Source: Nitrosospira sp.
GTDB lineage: Bacteria > Pseudomonadota > Gammaproteobacteria > Burkholderiales > Nitrosomonadaceae
Length of the DNA stretch: 12,019 nucleotides
Reading direction: 5' to 3'
Assembly (NCBI GenBank): GCA_030453055.1
Contig: JAKDLC010000034.1
Span: forward strand, 1 to 12,019
Both the position numbers and the translations under genes were made by a program. Shown piece by piece: positions 6,564-12,019 of the stretch. Numbering within the stretch: position 1 is the first letter of the stretch; every line of letters begins with the position of its first letter. The notes beneath the pieces were generated by a model. The model was not told where the DNA came from and searched no databases. It saw nothing but the letters and a program-made list of their open reading frames with translations.

Positions 6564-6989
6564 CTATTTGATCAGCAACACCGGTATGGTTGAAAGCTGC
6601 ATGACTTTACCGGCTACCGAGCCCAACACCAAACCCTCTATTGCGCCAAGCCCGCGCGGCCCGATGACTATCTGGTCACACTTTATCTCTCCTGCATAAC
6701 GTATGATCATTTCATCCGGATGCCCTACCGTGACGTGAAACCGGCAGGCAACGCCGGCCTGATCGAGCAAACCACGCGCGGCTTGCAGCGCCTTCATACC
6801 TTCTTCGCGGTGATAGAGGTCGATGCTCTTTTTGTCAATGAACAGGGTTACATTCCCGCGCTCCGGAAATTGCACGTTTAACAGGTGAATTTCCGGCTCC
6901 TCTTTGTACCAATCGAGCAGTTTAATGAATTCTGCGACCGCTTTATTGGAAGTATCGGAGCCATCCACCGGTAACAGGAACTTCAACAT
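6564..6989 (-). CDS. Universal stress protein, UspA family
   Basis: The product of 141 residues from the ATG at 6989 is a single Usp domain. It starts with the beta strand and loop FLLPVDGSDTS and ends with the nucleotide-binding pattern G-x2-G-x9-G-S (GPRGLGAIEGLVLGS at 110-124), so it probably binds ATP. Usp proteins act in the cytoplasm and help survival under stress or growth arrest; the specific partner is not visible. An ATG three codons upstream (6998) is possible, but AGGA eight bases before 6989 favours the later start. The ribosome binding site lies at the very edge of the inverted-repeat element at 7001-7194, so transcription of this gene must start within or beyond that element. 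The next gene downstream is the pilin, 61 bases away. Confidence 0.92.
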   Translation of the reverse strand: MLKFLLPVDGSDTSNKAVAEFIKLLDWYKEEPEIHLLNVQFPERGNVTLFIDKKSIDLYHREEGMKALQAARGLLDQAGVACRFHVTVGHPDEMIIRYAGEIKCDQIVIGPRGLGAIEGLVLGSVAGKVMQLSTIPVLLIK

Positions 6990-7000
6990 TGTATTCATCC

Positions 7001-7194
7001 TAGTGTAGTGAGTCAGAGATATCGTTACATAACCGATTCAAACAAATAAATCGGGAAGGAATGTTAAAAATGACTAGATTGTTGTCAGACAAGGCGCGAG
7101 GAGGCGCATAGTTATTCATATGCAACGACGAGCAACGCAGTATGGCGACAATCCAGTCATTTTTAAGTAGCGATATCTCTGACTCACTACACTA
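7001..7194. mobile_element. MITE-like element with nested inverted repeats
   Basis: A perfect 24-bp terminal inverted repeat is seen: the left end (7001-7024) begins TAGTGTAGTGAGTCAG and the right end (7171-7194) is its exact reverse complement. Inside is a second inverted repeat, 7064-7084 against 7146-7166 (TTAAAAATGACT arms with a few mismatches), around a GC-rich core that itself has a GCATA/TATGC hairpin. The element is 194 bp with no coding capacity. Both ends carry TA, which fits insertion at TA with duplication, as in IS630/Tc1-type elements. It fills most of the gap between the usp and terC genes. The class is inferred from structure only. Confidence 0.65.
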
Positions 7195-7231
7195 AGTAAG
7201 GCAATTGTACTCGCGGGGCTGATTCGGGCGG

Positions 7232-7957
7232 CTATAACGGTTTGTTTCTGTTATCCGCCAGATCAACGACAGGCGCCATCTTTGCCTGCGTTCTCGCCGC
7301 AAGCCATTTACCGATGACGACGACCAGCAACGCGCCGCTGACTGGAACCAGCCAATACAGAAAGGCCGCGTTAGCCTTGACCCATTCCTTGATAATGGCG
7401 TCGGTAACGCTCATATCCCCTGCGATCCAGCCGAGCAAACCGGCGCCGATGACAATGGCGATTGGAAAACGGTCCATGAGTTTCATCACCCATTTGCTGC
7501 CCCAGACAATGATGGGTACGCTTACCACCAAACCAAAAATGACCAGGCCGATACTGTCCTTGGCCGCTCCGGCAATAGCGATGACGTTATCGAGGCTCAT
7601 TACGGCATCGGCGATGATGATGGTCTTGACCGCGCCCAGCAGTGTCGTGCTGGCGTCGATCTGGTGCTGATCACCTTCAGGTTCAGGCTGAAGCAGCTTG
7701 ATGCCGATCCACAAGAGCAGTAACGCGCCTGCGATTTTGAGGAATGGAATCGCCAGGAGACCAAGAGCGAAGAAAATCAATATCACTCGCAGGCCTATGG
7801 CGCCGAGCACGCCCCAGAAAATGCCCAGATTTCGTTGTTTCTCCGGAAGCCGCCGGCATGCAAGCGCAATGACGATCGCGTTATCCCCCCCCAATACAAT
7901 GTCAATGGCGATGATCTGCAATACCGCGACCCAGAACTGCGGACTACTGACGTCCAT
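7232..7957 (-). CDS. TerC family integral membrane protein (YjbE-like, probable metal exporter)
   Basis: The 241-residue protein has about seven hydrophobic segments and the two inverted signature motifs of TerC proteins: IVLGGDNAIVIALACRRLP at 20-38 and DAVMSLDNVIAIAGAA at 117-132, whose buried acidic and asparagine residues are thought to bind the transported ion. A loop with several acidic residues and a histidine lies near 91-101 between the two halves. Family members are linked to tellurite resistance, and several act as manganese exporters, including co-translational metallation of exported enzymes in Bacillus. Here a manganese or other divalent-metal efflux role is inferred. The length is normal for the YjbE group. 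I see no yybP-ykoY manganese riboswitch before it, only an extended -10 promoter. The ribosome binding site before the ATG at 7957 is weak (AAAGAA). Confidence 0.93.
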   Translation of the reverse strand: MDVSSPQFWVAVLQIIAIDIVLGGDNAIVIALACRRLPEKQRNLGIFWGVLGAIGLRVILIFFALGLLAIPFLKIAGALLLLWIGIKLLQPEPEGDQHQIDASTTLLGAVKTIIIADAVMSLDNVIAIAGAAKDSIGLVIFGLVVSVPIIVWGSKWVMKLMDRFPIAIVIGAGLLGWIAGDMSVTDAIIKEWVKANAAFLYWLVPVSGALLVVVIGKWLAARTQAKMAPVVDLADNRNKPL

Positions 7958-8008
7958 AAATATTCTTTGAAAACAAGGTAGCTTGAAGTGTCGGATAAAA
8001 ATGCTTGA

Positions 8009-8017
8009 ATTATATCA
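8009..8017 (-). promoter_or_regulatory. Extended -10 promoter for the terC-family gene
   Basis: The minus strand reads TGATATAAT, a perfect TATAAT with the TGN extension that can replace a good -35 box. It lies about 50 bases before the ATG at 7957, giving a leader of roughly 45 bases. The region upstream that would hold the -35 is the arm of the repeat at 8031-8095. Confidence 0.5.
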
Positions 8018-8030
8018 GCGTCCGCTCAAC

Positions 8031-8095
8031 CCAAATCCGGTAGTTGGACGGGGTGAAGTGCTCTATTGGATGAGCGGTCGACTACCGGATTCAGG
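8031..8095. repeat. Dispersed inverted repeat, compact 65-bp copy
   Basis: The left arm starts CCAAATCCGGTAGTTGGACG and the right arm ends CGACTACCGGATTCAGG; 11 bases (AATCCGGTAGT with ACTACCGGATT) pair perfectly. An inner GCTC/GAGC stem could close the loop. The right arm ends one base from the patatin gene stop codon, so in the transcript it would form a stable 3' hairpin, without a T run. The left arm closely matches the copies at 2590 and 5935. Confidence 0.75.
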
Positions 8096-8096
8096 T

Positions 8097-9263
8097 TCAA
8101 CCCTTTGCCTCGGCGCCGATGAACCGAAGAATCTGGGAGCTGCGCGGCATCGTGTCCTCGTAACCCAGCTTGATCAATTCGCGACAGAAGGGTTCCTCAA
8201 ATAGAACATAGCTCAAAAGCGCCGAGCCATCGCGCCTCATCGCTCCAATAGCGCGATAAAAGAGACGTATGGTGCGCGGCAAGGTATGAGCGTGCCGTTC
8301 CGCGATGCGGTTGATTTCGACGCTGGGAGAAATCACCATCGACTCGACCTGGCGTAGCGGCATGTCGTTATTTTTCAAATTCTTTTCCGGGATCATTCGA
8401 ATCGTGTCGTTAATGCTTTGCAGACGCTCCAGGTCTACATCCAGGCTATCGAGAAAAATGCTGCCCATAATGTGCCCTCCAATCTGCGCCAACGTCGGGT
8501 AGCTGTCCACCTTGACCCGTTCAGGCTGCGTATCGGCAGGCTTGCGCACCCCGATTACCAGCACTCGATCCGCGCCGAGGTGCAGCGCCGGGCTGACAGG
8601 CGCGAGCTGACGCATGGAGCCGTCACCGAAATATTCACGATTCAGCCTTATCGCTGGAAAGAGAAGCGGGATTGCGGAAGACGCCATCAGGTGCCCGATT
8701 TCGATACGCGTCGCGATGCCGATACGGCGTTCCCGTTTCCAGGGCGCTATGCGATCCGCGCCCTGAAAGAACGTAACCGATTGTCCGGAGGTGTAGCCCC
8801 AAGCCGTAATACCCAAGGCATACAAAGCGCCTGTTTCGATACTTCTCTGTATACCGCGCAGCGGCAAGCTGCGTTCCAGCAGTTCAGCAAGGGGCGAATT
8901 GTCCAGCAAGGAAACCGCGTTACGCTTGCCCAATCCGCCCAACAGCAGCGAAGCCAACCAGCGCGCGGCGTTTTCGAGCAAACCGATGGGATCAGAGCGA
9001 TAAGCCTGGTTGACATGAGAATTCTCCCACACGGCCGACAGTTGCCGTATTCCTTCATGAAAATTTCGGGCGGAAAGCGCGAGACTGGCGGCATTGAATG
9101 CGCCGGCGGACGTGCCGCAAATGACGGGAAAGGGATTTCGTGTTCCCTCAGGCAACATGGTGGAGATGGCTTGTAATACCCCAACCTGATAGGCGGCGCG
9201 AGCACCGCCTCCGGTCAAAACAAGACCGACCCTAGGAGATGATGGGGGTTGTATTAAATTCAT
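8097..9263 (-). CDS. Patatin-like phospholipase
   Basis: The 388-residue product carries the patatin catalytic set: the glycine-rich oxyanion loop LTGGGARAAYQVGVL at 16-30, the nucleophile elbow GTSAGAFNA with Ser52, and Asp214 in the DGSM segment (usually DGG or DGA). The Ser/Asp dyad is therefore complete, and a lipid acyl hydrolase is expected. No signal peptide is seen, so it probably acts in the cytoplasm or at the inner membrane face. The first 220 residues hold the catalytic domain; the C-terminal 170 residues, with basic and helical stretches such as LPRTIRLFYRAIGAMRR, are outside the core and may bind membrane. The ATG at 9263 overlaps the stop of the small upstream gene as ATGA, which implies coupled translation. 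Substrate and physiological role cannot be told from the sequence. Confidence 0.9.
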   Translation of the reverse strand: MNLIQPPSSPRVGLVLTGGGARAAYQVGVLQAISTMLPEGTRNPFPVICGTSAGAFNAASLALSARNFHEGIRQLSAVWENSHVNQAYRSDPIGLLENAARWLASLLLGGLGKRNAVSLLDNSPLAELLERSLPLRGIQRSIETGALYALGITAWGYTSGQSVTFFQGADRIAPWKRERRIGIATRIEIGHLMASSAIPLLFPAIRLNREYFGDGSMRQLAPVSPALHLGADRVLVIGVRKPADTQPERVKVDSYPTLAQIGGHIMGSIFLDSLDVDLERLQSINDTIRMIPEKNLKNNDMPLRQVESMVISPSVEINRIAERHAHTLPRTIRLFYRAIGAMRRDGSALLSYVLFEEPFCRELIKLGYEDTMPRSSQILRFIGAEAKG

Positions 9264-9511
9264 TCATCAGCGGCCATCTCCGCCTTTACCTTTTCCAGCG
9301 CATCCCGCAGGGTTTCTTCGGGAAGATCATTCAGGCAGTTGGACAGCATTTCAGCCGATTCATACATACCTTCCGGCAACGCGCCACTATCCAGATTGGC
9401 GATAAATACCGCCGCCGCACCGGTAGTTTTGAGTAAGCCCTGACGCTCGTTCATCAACATCTCGATCTCGGCGCGCAGCATGGAAATTTCTTGTTCTTTC
9501 ATGTGGGTCAT
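9260..9511 (-). CDS. Small acidic coiled-coil protein of unknown function
   Basis: The 83-residue product begins MTHMKEQEISMLRAEIEMLM, a charged helix with hydrophobic residues at coiled-coil spacing over about 5-30. A short Ala/Gly-rich segment follows (TTGAAAVFIANLDSGALP at 29-46), then a second acidic helical part with LPEETLRDALEKVKAEMA. There is no signal peptide or membrane segment. AAGGA stands six bases before the ATG at 9511, which supports this start over the ATG four codons later. Its stop overlaps the patatin start by four bases, and fumC ends 55 bases upstream, so the three genes may form one transcript. I do not recognise the family; a partner or regulator of the phospholipase is possible only by position. 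Confidence 0.8.
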   Translation of the reverse strand: MTHMKEQEISMLRAEIEMLMNERQGLLKTTGAAAVFIANLDSGALPEGMYESAEMLSNCLNDLPEETLRDALEKVKAEMAADE

Positions 9512-9566
9512 AGACTGTCCTTAATACGAGCGGGACGAGCAAGGGCGAAGAAAAACCGATTCCGTG

Positions 9567-10955
9567 TTACTTGCTGCCTGTCATATTCTCCGGCTTTACC
9601 CATACTTCAAATTGCTCCCTTGTAAGATGGCCCGACGCAATTGCTGCTTCTTTTAGCGTCGCGCCTTCGCGGTGCGCTTTCCTGGCGATTTCCGCCGCCT
9701 TGTCGTAGCCGATGCGGGGAGCGAGCGCTGTCACCAGCATTAACGAATTACGCATCAATTCATCAATATGGCCGATGTTGGCTGCTATCCCTGTCGCACA
9801 ATTGTCGTTGAAACTTGTCATTCCATCCGATAACAGGCGCACGCTTTGCAAAAAATTGTGAATGATAAGCGGTTTCATAACGTTGAGCTCGAAATTGCCC
9901 AGTGCGCCCCCCATATTGATCGCCACATCGTTACCCATTACTTGACAGCAGAGCATGGTTACCGCCTCCGATTGAGTTGGATTGACTTTACCCGGCATGA
10001 TGGAGCTGCCTGGTTCATTTTCCGGGATTTTCAATTCACCAATGCCGCAACGGGGCCCGGAAGCAAGCCAGCGGATGTCGTTGGCGATTTTCATCAAGGA
10101 TGCGGCGAGGGTCTTCAGCGCGCCATGCGCATGAACCAACGCATCGTTGGCAGCCAGCGCCTCAAACTTATTGGGCGCGGTGACGAAAGGCAGGTCCGTC
10201 AAACTCGCCAATTCCGCCGCCACGCGAATCGCGAATTCTGGATGGGTGTTCAGACCCGTGCCAACGGCCGTGCCACCCATCGCCAGTTCACACAAATGCG
10301 GAAGCGATGCTTCCATATGCTCCAATCCATGGTCCAGTTGCGAGACATAACCCGAGAATTCCTGTCCCAGCGTGAGGGGCGTCGCATCCTGCAGGTGGGT
10401 GCGGCCGATTTTGACGATGCCGGAAAATTTCTGCGCCTTGGCAGCCAGCGTTTGCCGTAGTGCAAGGATGGCCGGCTTTAATTGATGACTGATCGAGCGA
10501 GTCGCCGCCACGTGCATCGCTGACGGAAACACGTCGTTGGACGATTGCCCCTTGTTCACATCATCGTTGGGATGAATTTTGCATTCGACCCCCCGCCCCC
10601 CGCCGAGCAGCTCGGAAGCGCGGTTCGCCAGCACCTCATTCATATTCATATTGGTCTGGGTGCCGGAGCCTGTCTGCCACACCACCAGCGGAAACTCCGC
10701 GTCGTGACAACCTGAGATTACCTCATCGGCGGCCTGAATGATCGCGGTTGCACTGCCCGCGTCGAGCAGGCCCAGATCGCAATTTACGCTCGCTGCCGCA
10801 CGTTTCACCAGCGCAAGCGCGTGAAGCAATTCCAAAGGCATACGCTCGCCGGAAATTTTGAAATTCTGCAGGGAACGTTGCGTCTGTGCGCCCCATAGCG
10901 CCGCGGCCGGTACTCGCACCATGCCCATGGTGTCCTGTTCGTCGCGGTAGCTCAT
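9567..10955 (-). CDS. fumC: Fumarate hydratase class II
   Basis: The 462-residue protein interconverts fumarate and malate in the citric acid cycle and is of the iron-independent class II type. Visible signatures are [13 protein letters not shown] at 96-108, [14 protein letters not shown] at 128-141, [16 protein letters not shown] at 184-199 with catalytic His187, and the fumarase/aspartase signature [11 protein letters not shown] at 316-326 with catalytic Ser318. The length is normal and no key residue is missing. Class II fumarases are homotetramers in the cytoplasm that stay active under oxidative conditions. The ATG at 10955 has GAAGG five bases before it. The promoter should lie in the 165-base gap upstream, partly beyond the hairpin at 11056-11082. 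Downstream, the coiled-coil and patatin genes follow on the same strand after 55 bases with no clear terminator. Confidence 0.97.
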   Translation of the reverse strand: MSYRDEQDTMGMVRVPAAALWGAQTQRSLQNFKISGERMPLELLHALALVKRAAASVNCDLGLLDAGSATAIIQAADEVISGCHDAEFPLVVWQTGSGTQTNMNMNEVLANRASELLGGGRGVECKIHPNDDVNKGQSSNDVFPSAMHVAATRSISHQLKPAILALRQTLAAKAQKFSGIVKIGRTHLQDATPLTLGQEFSGYVSQLDHGLEHMEASLPHLCELAMGGTAVGTGLNTHPEFAIRVAAELASLTDLPFVTAPNKFEALAANDALVHAHGALKTLAASLMKIANDIRWLASGPRCGIGELKIPENEPGSSIMPGKVNPTQSEAVTMLCCQVMGNDVAINMGGALGNFELNVMKPLIIHNFLQSVRLLSDGMTSFNDNCATGIAANIGHIDELMRNSLMLVTALAPRIGYDKAAEIARKAHREGATLKEAAIASGHLTREQFEVWVKPENMTGSK

Positions 10956-11055
10956 GGAAACCTTCGGCTAATGAAGCAGATGGGGGACTCACATTCTGCG
11001 GGGTACGGCGCCAAAGCAATGACCGGCTTTTGTCATCGCTAATGATGGTTTGTTT

Positions 11056-11082
11056 CAAAACCGTCCGGCGGAGCCTGCCGGA
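11056..11082 (-). terminator. Probable intrinsic terminator after the small acidic gene
   Basis: On the minus strand TCCGGC and GCCGGA form a six-base GC stem with a seven-base loop, followed by CGGTTTTG. It begins 38 bases after the stop of the gene at 11121-11399 and would separate it from fumC. The T run is short, so strength is uncertain. Confidence 0.45.
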
Positions 11083-11120
11083 TATCAACCAAACTATAAG
11101 GGACAGAGGCCAACGCGGCC

Positions 11121-11399
11121 TTAATTGTCATGATGAAACGAGTCTTCGCCAGGCACGCCGGTTTCATAGTCCATCCTGCCGGATATACCGATCTCTTCTT
11201 CCGCCTGCTCCAATGTTTCTCCCGGTTCGTAATCTGATTCGGCATTGTATTCCATGTCGTGGATGGCTTCGAGCAATGTGGGAAAGGGACCAAACACCCT
11301 CTCGCTCTCATTTTTATCATGCCAATAAAATCCATCCGGACGCTCGACGATACAGGTATTGTCATAATCGCGCGACGCTTGTGGAATCGTATAAGCCAT
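11121..11399 (-). CDS. Small acidic protein of unknown function
   Basis: From the ATG at 11399 the product has 92 residues; a GTG at 11405 is in frame but leaves no room for a ribosome binding site, while GGGGTG stands just before the ATG. The N-terminal half contains CIVERPDGFYWHDKNE and VFGPFPTLLEAIHDMEYN, which reads like a small beta-alpha domain in which a displayed residue pattern GFYW precedes a helix. The C-terminal half is strongly acidic (SDYEPGETLEQAEEEIG) and ends in HHDN. There is no signal peptide or membrane helix, so it is probably cytoplasmic. I recall similar short betaproteobacterial hypothetical proteins but no function. It is flanked on both sides by TCCGGC/GCCGGA hairpins and seems to be a single-gene unit. 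Confidence 0.8.
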   Translation of the reverse strand: MAYTIPQASRDYDNTCIVERPDGFYWHDKNESERVFGPFPTLLEAIHDMEYNAESDYEPGETLEQAEEEIGISGRMDYETGVPGEDSFHHDN

Positions 11400-11428
11400 A
11401 ATCACCCCGTCACAATTTGCAAATTTGA

Positions 11429-11458
11429 ATTAGCGTCAATGTTAACCTCGTCTATCAA
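11429..11458 (-). promoter_or_regulatory. Possible sigma-70 promoter for the small acidic gene
   Basis: On the minus strand TTGATA (11458-11453) and GCTAAT (11434-11429) are separated by 18 bases and would place a start about 20 to 25 bases before the ATG at 11399. Both boxes match the consensus only in part. Confidence 0.3.
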
Positions 11459-11595
11459 ATTTTACCAGCGTAAATGTCCCCTGTGTGGAGTCCGCCACAT
11501 AGCCCGGATGTTTCATAAATTGACGCGCGCCCTTGCGGGCCTTTTGCTTCGTATGGGAACTTTGCCCGGTCGGGAGGTTTCGTTACGTCCGGCAG

Positions 11596-11612
11596 TCCGG
11601 CAGGCTGCCGGA
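11596..11612. repeat. Short GC-rich palindrome
   Basis: TCCGGCAGGCTGCCGGA is a near-perfect 17-base palindrome, preceded by another TCCGGCAG half. It resembles the hairpin at 11064-11082. The rest of the 292-base gap 11406-11697 holds small inverted repeats and one terminator but no gene that I can support. Confidence 0.5.
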
Positions 11613-11620
11613 GAACGTTG

Positions 11621-11682
11621 GGGGATAAATAAAATCTGCGAATTCGCCTATTGCCTGAAAAGAATGATAGGCGAATCCGCAG
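11621..11682 (-). terminator. Intrinsic terminator of the H1-like gene
   Basis: On the minus strand a 16-base stem with one mismatch (arms 11667-11682 and 11636-11651, CTGCGGATTCGCCTAT against ATAGGCGAATTCGCAG) with a 15-base loop is followed at once by ATTTTATTTAT. It begins 15 bases after the stop codon at 11698. This is the clearest terminator in the window. Confidence 0.85.
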
Positions 11683-11697
11683 CGGCGATCGTCAAGT

Positions 11698-12019
11698 TTA
11701 GGAGCGCGATCCCGAAAGTGGAAACGGCCAGCTGGAAGCAGGAGCGGCCGGGCCGGATGTATTCGTGGGTTTCTCTGCTGCTTTCTTGGCGGGGGTTTTT
11801 TTCGCGGTTGCGGGTTTCTTGGCCGAGGCTGTTTTTTCCACAGACCCCTTGGCTCCAGCTTTCTTGACCGGAGAGGCCGTCTTGGTCGGCGTTTTGGCCT
11901 TCGCTGCCGGCTTTTTGGATGAAGCGACGGTTTTCGTCTCGGCCTTCTGCGCAGCTGGCTTCTTGATTGCCGTTTTTTTTGCCGGCACTTCGTTCTTCGC
12001 CGGCGATGTTGTCTTCGCC
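11698..12019 (-). CDS. Histone H1-like / AlgP-like Lys-Ala-Pro-rich protein, 5' end outside window
   Basis: About 106 codons are visible, open to the window edge. Nearly the whole sequence is low-complexity Lys, Ala, Pro and Thr with KKPAA, AKKPA and AKKTPAKKAA type motifs, as in bacterial H1-like DNA-binding proteins and the C-terminal domain of AlgP. It ends in a different tail, PAAPASSWPFPLSGSRS; a WPFP tail is common in betaproteobacterial proteins of this kind. A GTG at 11988 is in frame, but the sequence before it (AKTTSPAKNE) has the same composition, so the gene very probably continues upstream. A role in nucleoid compaction or regulation is inferred from composition. The repeats may vary in number between strains. 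Confidence 0.82.
   Translation of the reverse strand, partial: AKTTSPAKNEVPAKKTAIKKPAAQKAETKTVASSKKPAAKAKTPTKTASPVKKAGAKGSVEKTASAKKPATAKKTPAKKAAEKPTNTSGPAAPASSWPFPLSGSRS

Noticed and set aside
7958..8030. Manganese-sensing yybP-ykoY riboswitch before the TerC-family gene
   Set aside because: The leader downstream of the candidate promoter is only about 45 bases and shows no matching paired structure or conserved loops.
8418..9176. 252-codon plus-strand open frame
   Set aside because: It lies wholly antisense to the patatin gene, whose catalytic motifs are unmistakable, and its own translation is low in hydrophobic core patterns with no family motif.
9846..10460. 204-codon plus-strand open frame
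   Set aside because: Antisense shadow of fumC, which is conserved throughout this stretch.
11259..11867. 202-codon plus-strand open frame crossing two minus-strand genes
   Set aside because: It runs through the small acidic gene, a strong minus-strand terminator and the H1-like gene; the translation shows no recognisable domain.
11698..11988. H1-like gene starting at GTG 11988
   Set aside because: The in-frame sequence upstream to the window edge has the same Lys/Ala/Pro composition and no stop, so the real start is probably outside the window.
1..12019. tRNA, rRNA, CRISPR, prophage or defence island
   Set aside because: No cloverleaf, rRNA segment, regularly spaced direct repeats, integrase or phage genes were seen; a lone patatin is not enough for a defence system.

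Overview
The window looks like chromosomal DNA from a betaproteobacterium, most likely an ammonia oxidiser of the Nitrosomonadaceae (Nitrosospira or a relative). Three things point there: the algH-ruvX-pyrR-pyrB-pyrC' gene order; an AlgP/histone-H1-like Lys/Ala/Pro-rich protein ending in a WPFP motif; and a small exported protein built from His-containing heptads that resembles SmbP, described from Nitrosomonas europaea. The genus is inferred from gene content, not from a marker gene. All protein genes but one lie on the minus strand.

Positions 1-4174 read as one minus-strand gene train, in transcription order algH (yqgE), ruvX, pyrR, pyrB, an inactive dihydroorotase homologue pyrC', and the start of oligopeptidase A (prlC, cut by the window edge). 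It joins regulation and early steps of pyrimidine synthesis to housekeeping genes. The pyrR-pyrB junction is the most structured part: a copy of a dispersed inverted repeat, a terminator-like hairpin around the pyrR stop codon, and a 28-codon ORF whose stop overlaps the pyrB start.

Positions 4175-6560 hold a plus-strand small membrane protein (TTG start with a strong ribosome binding site), the His-heptad exported protein, an unrecognised single-pass membrane protein and an orphan type IV pilin. Positions 6564-7957 hold a universal stress protein and a TerC-family membrane protein, separated by a 194-bp element of nested inverted repeats that looks like a MITE.

Positions 8097-10955 read as a minus-strand unit fumC, a small coiled-coil protein, and a patatin-like phospholipase, the last two overlapping by ATGA. 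Positions 11121-12019 hold a small acidic protein of unknown function and the 3' part of the H1-like gene, which is followed by a convincing intrinsic terminator.

A family of short inverted repeats (core AATCCGGTAGTTGG) occurs at three intergenic sites. I see no rRNA, tRNA, CRISPR array, prophage, integrase or transposase gene. I find no clearly new multi-gene system; the points of real interest are the repeats, the pyrR-pyrB junction and the His-heptad protein.
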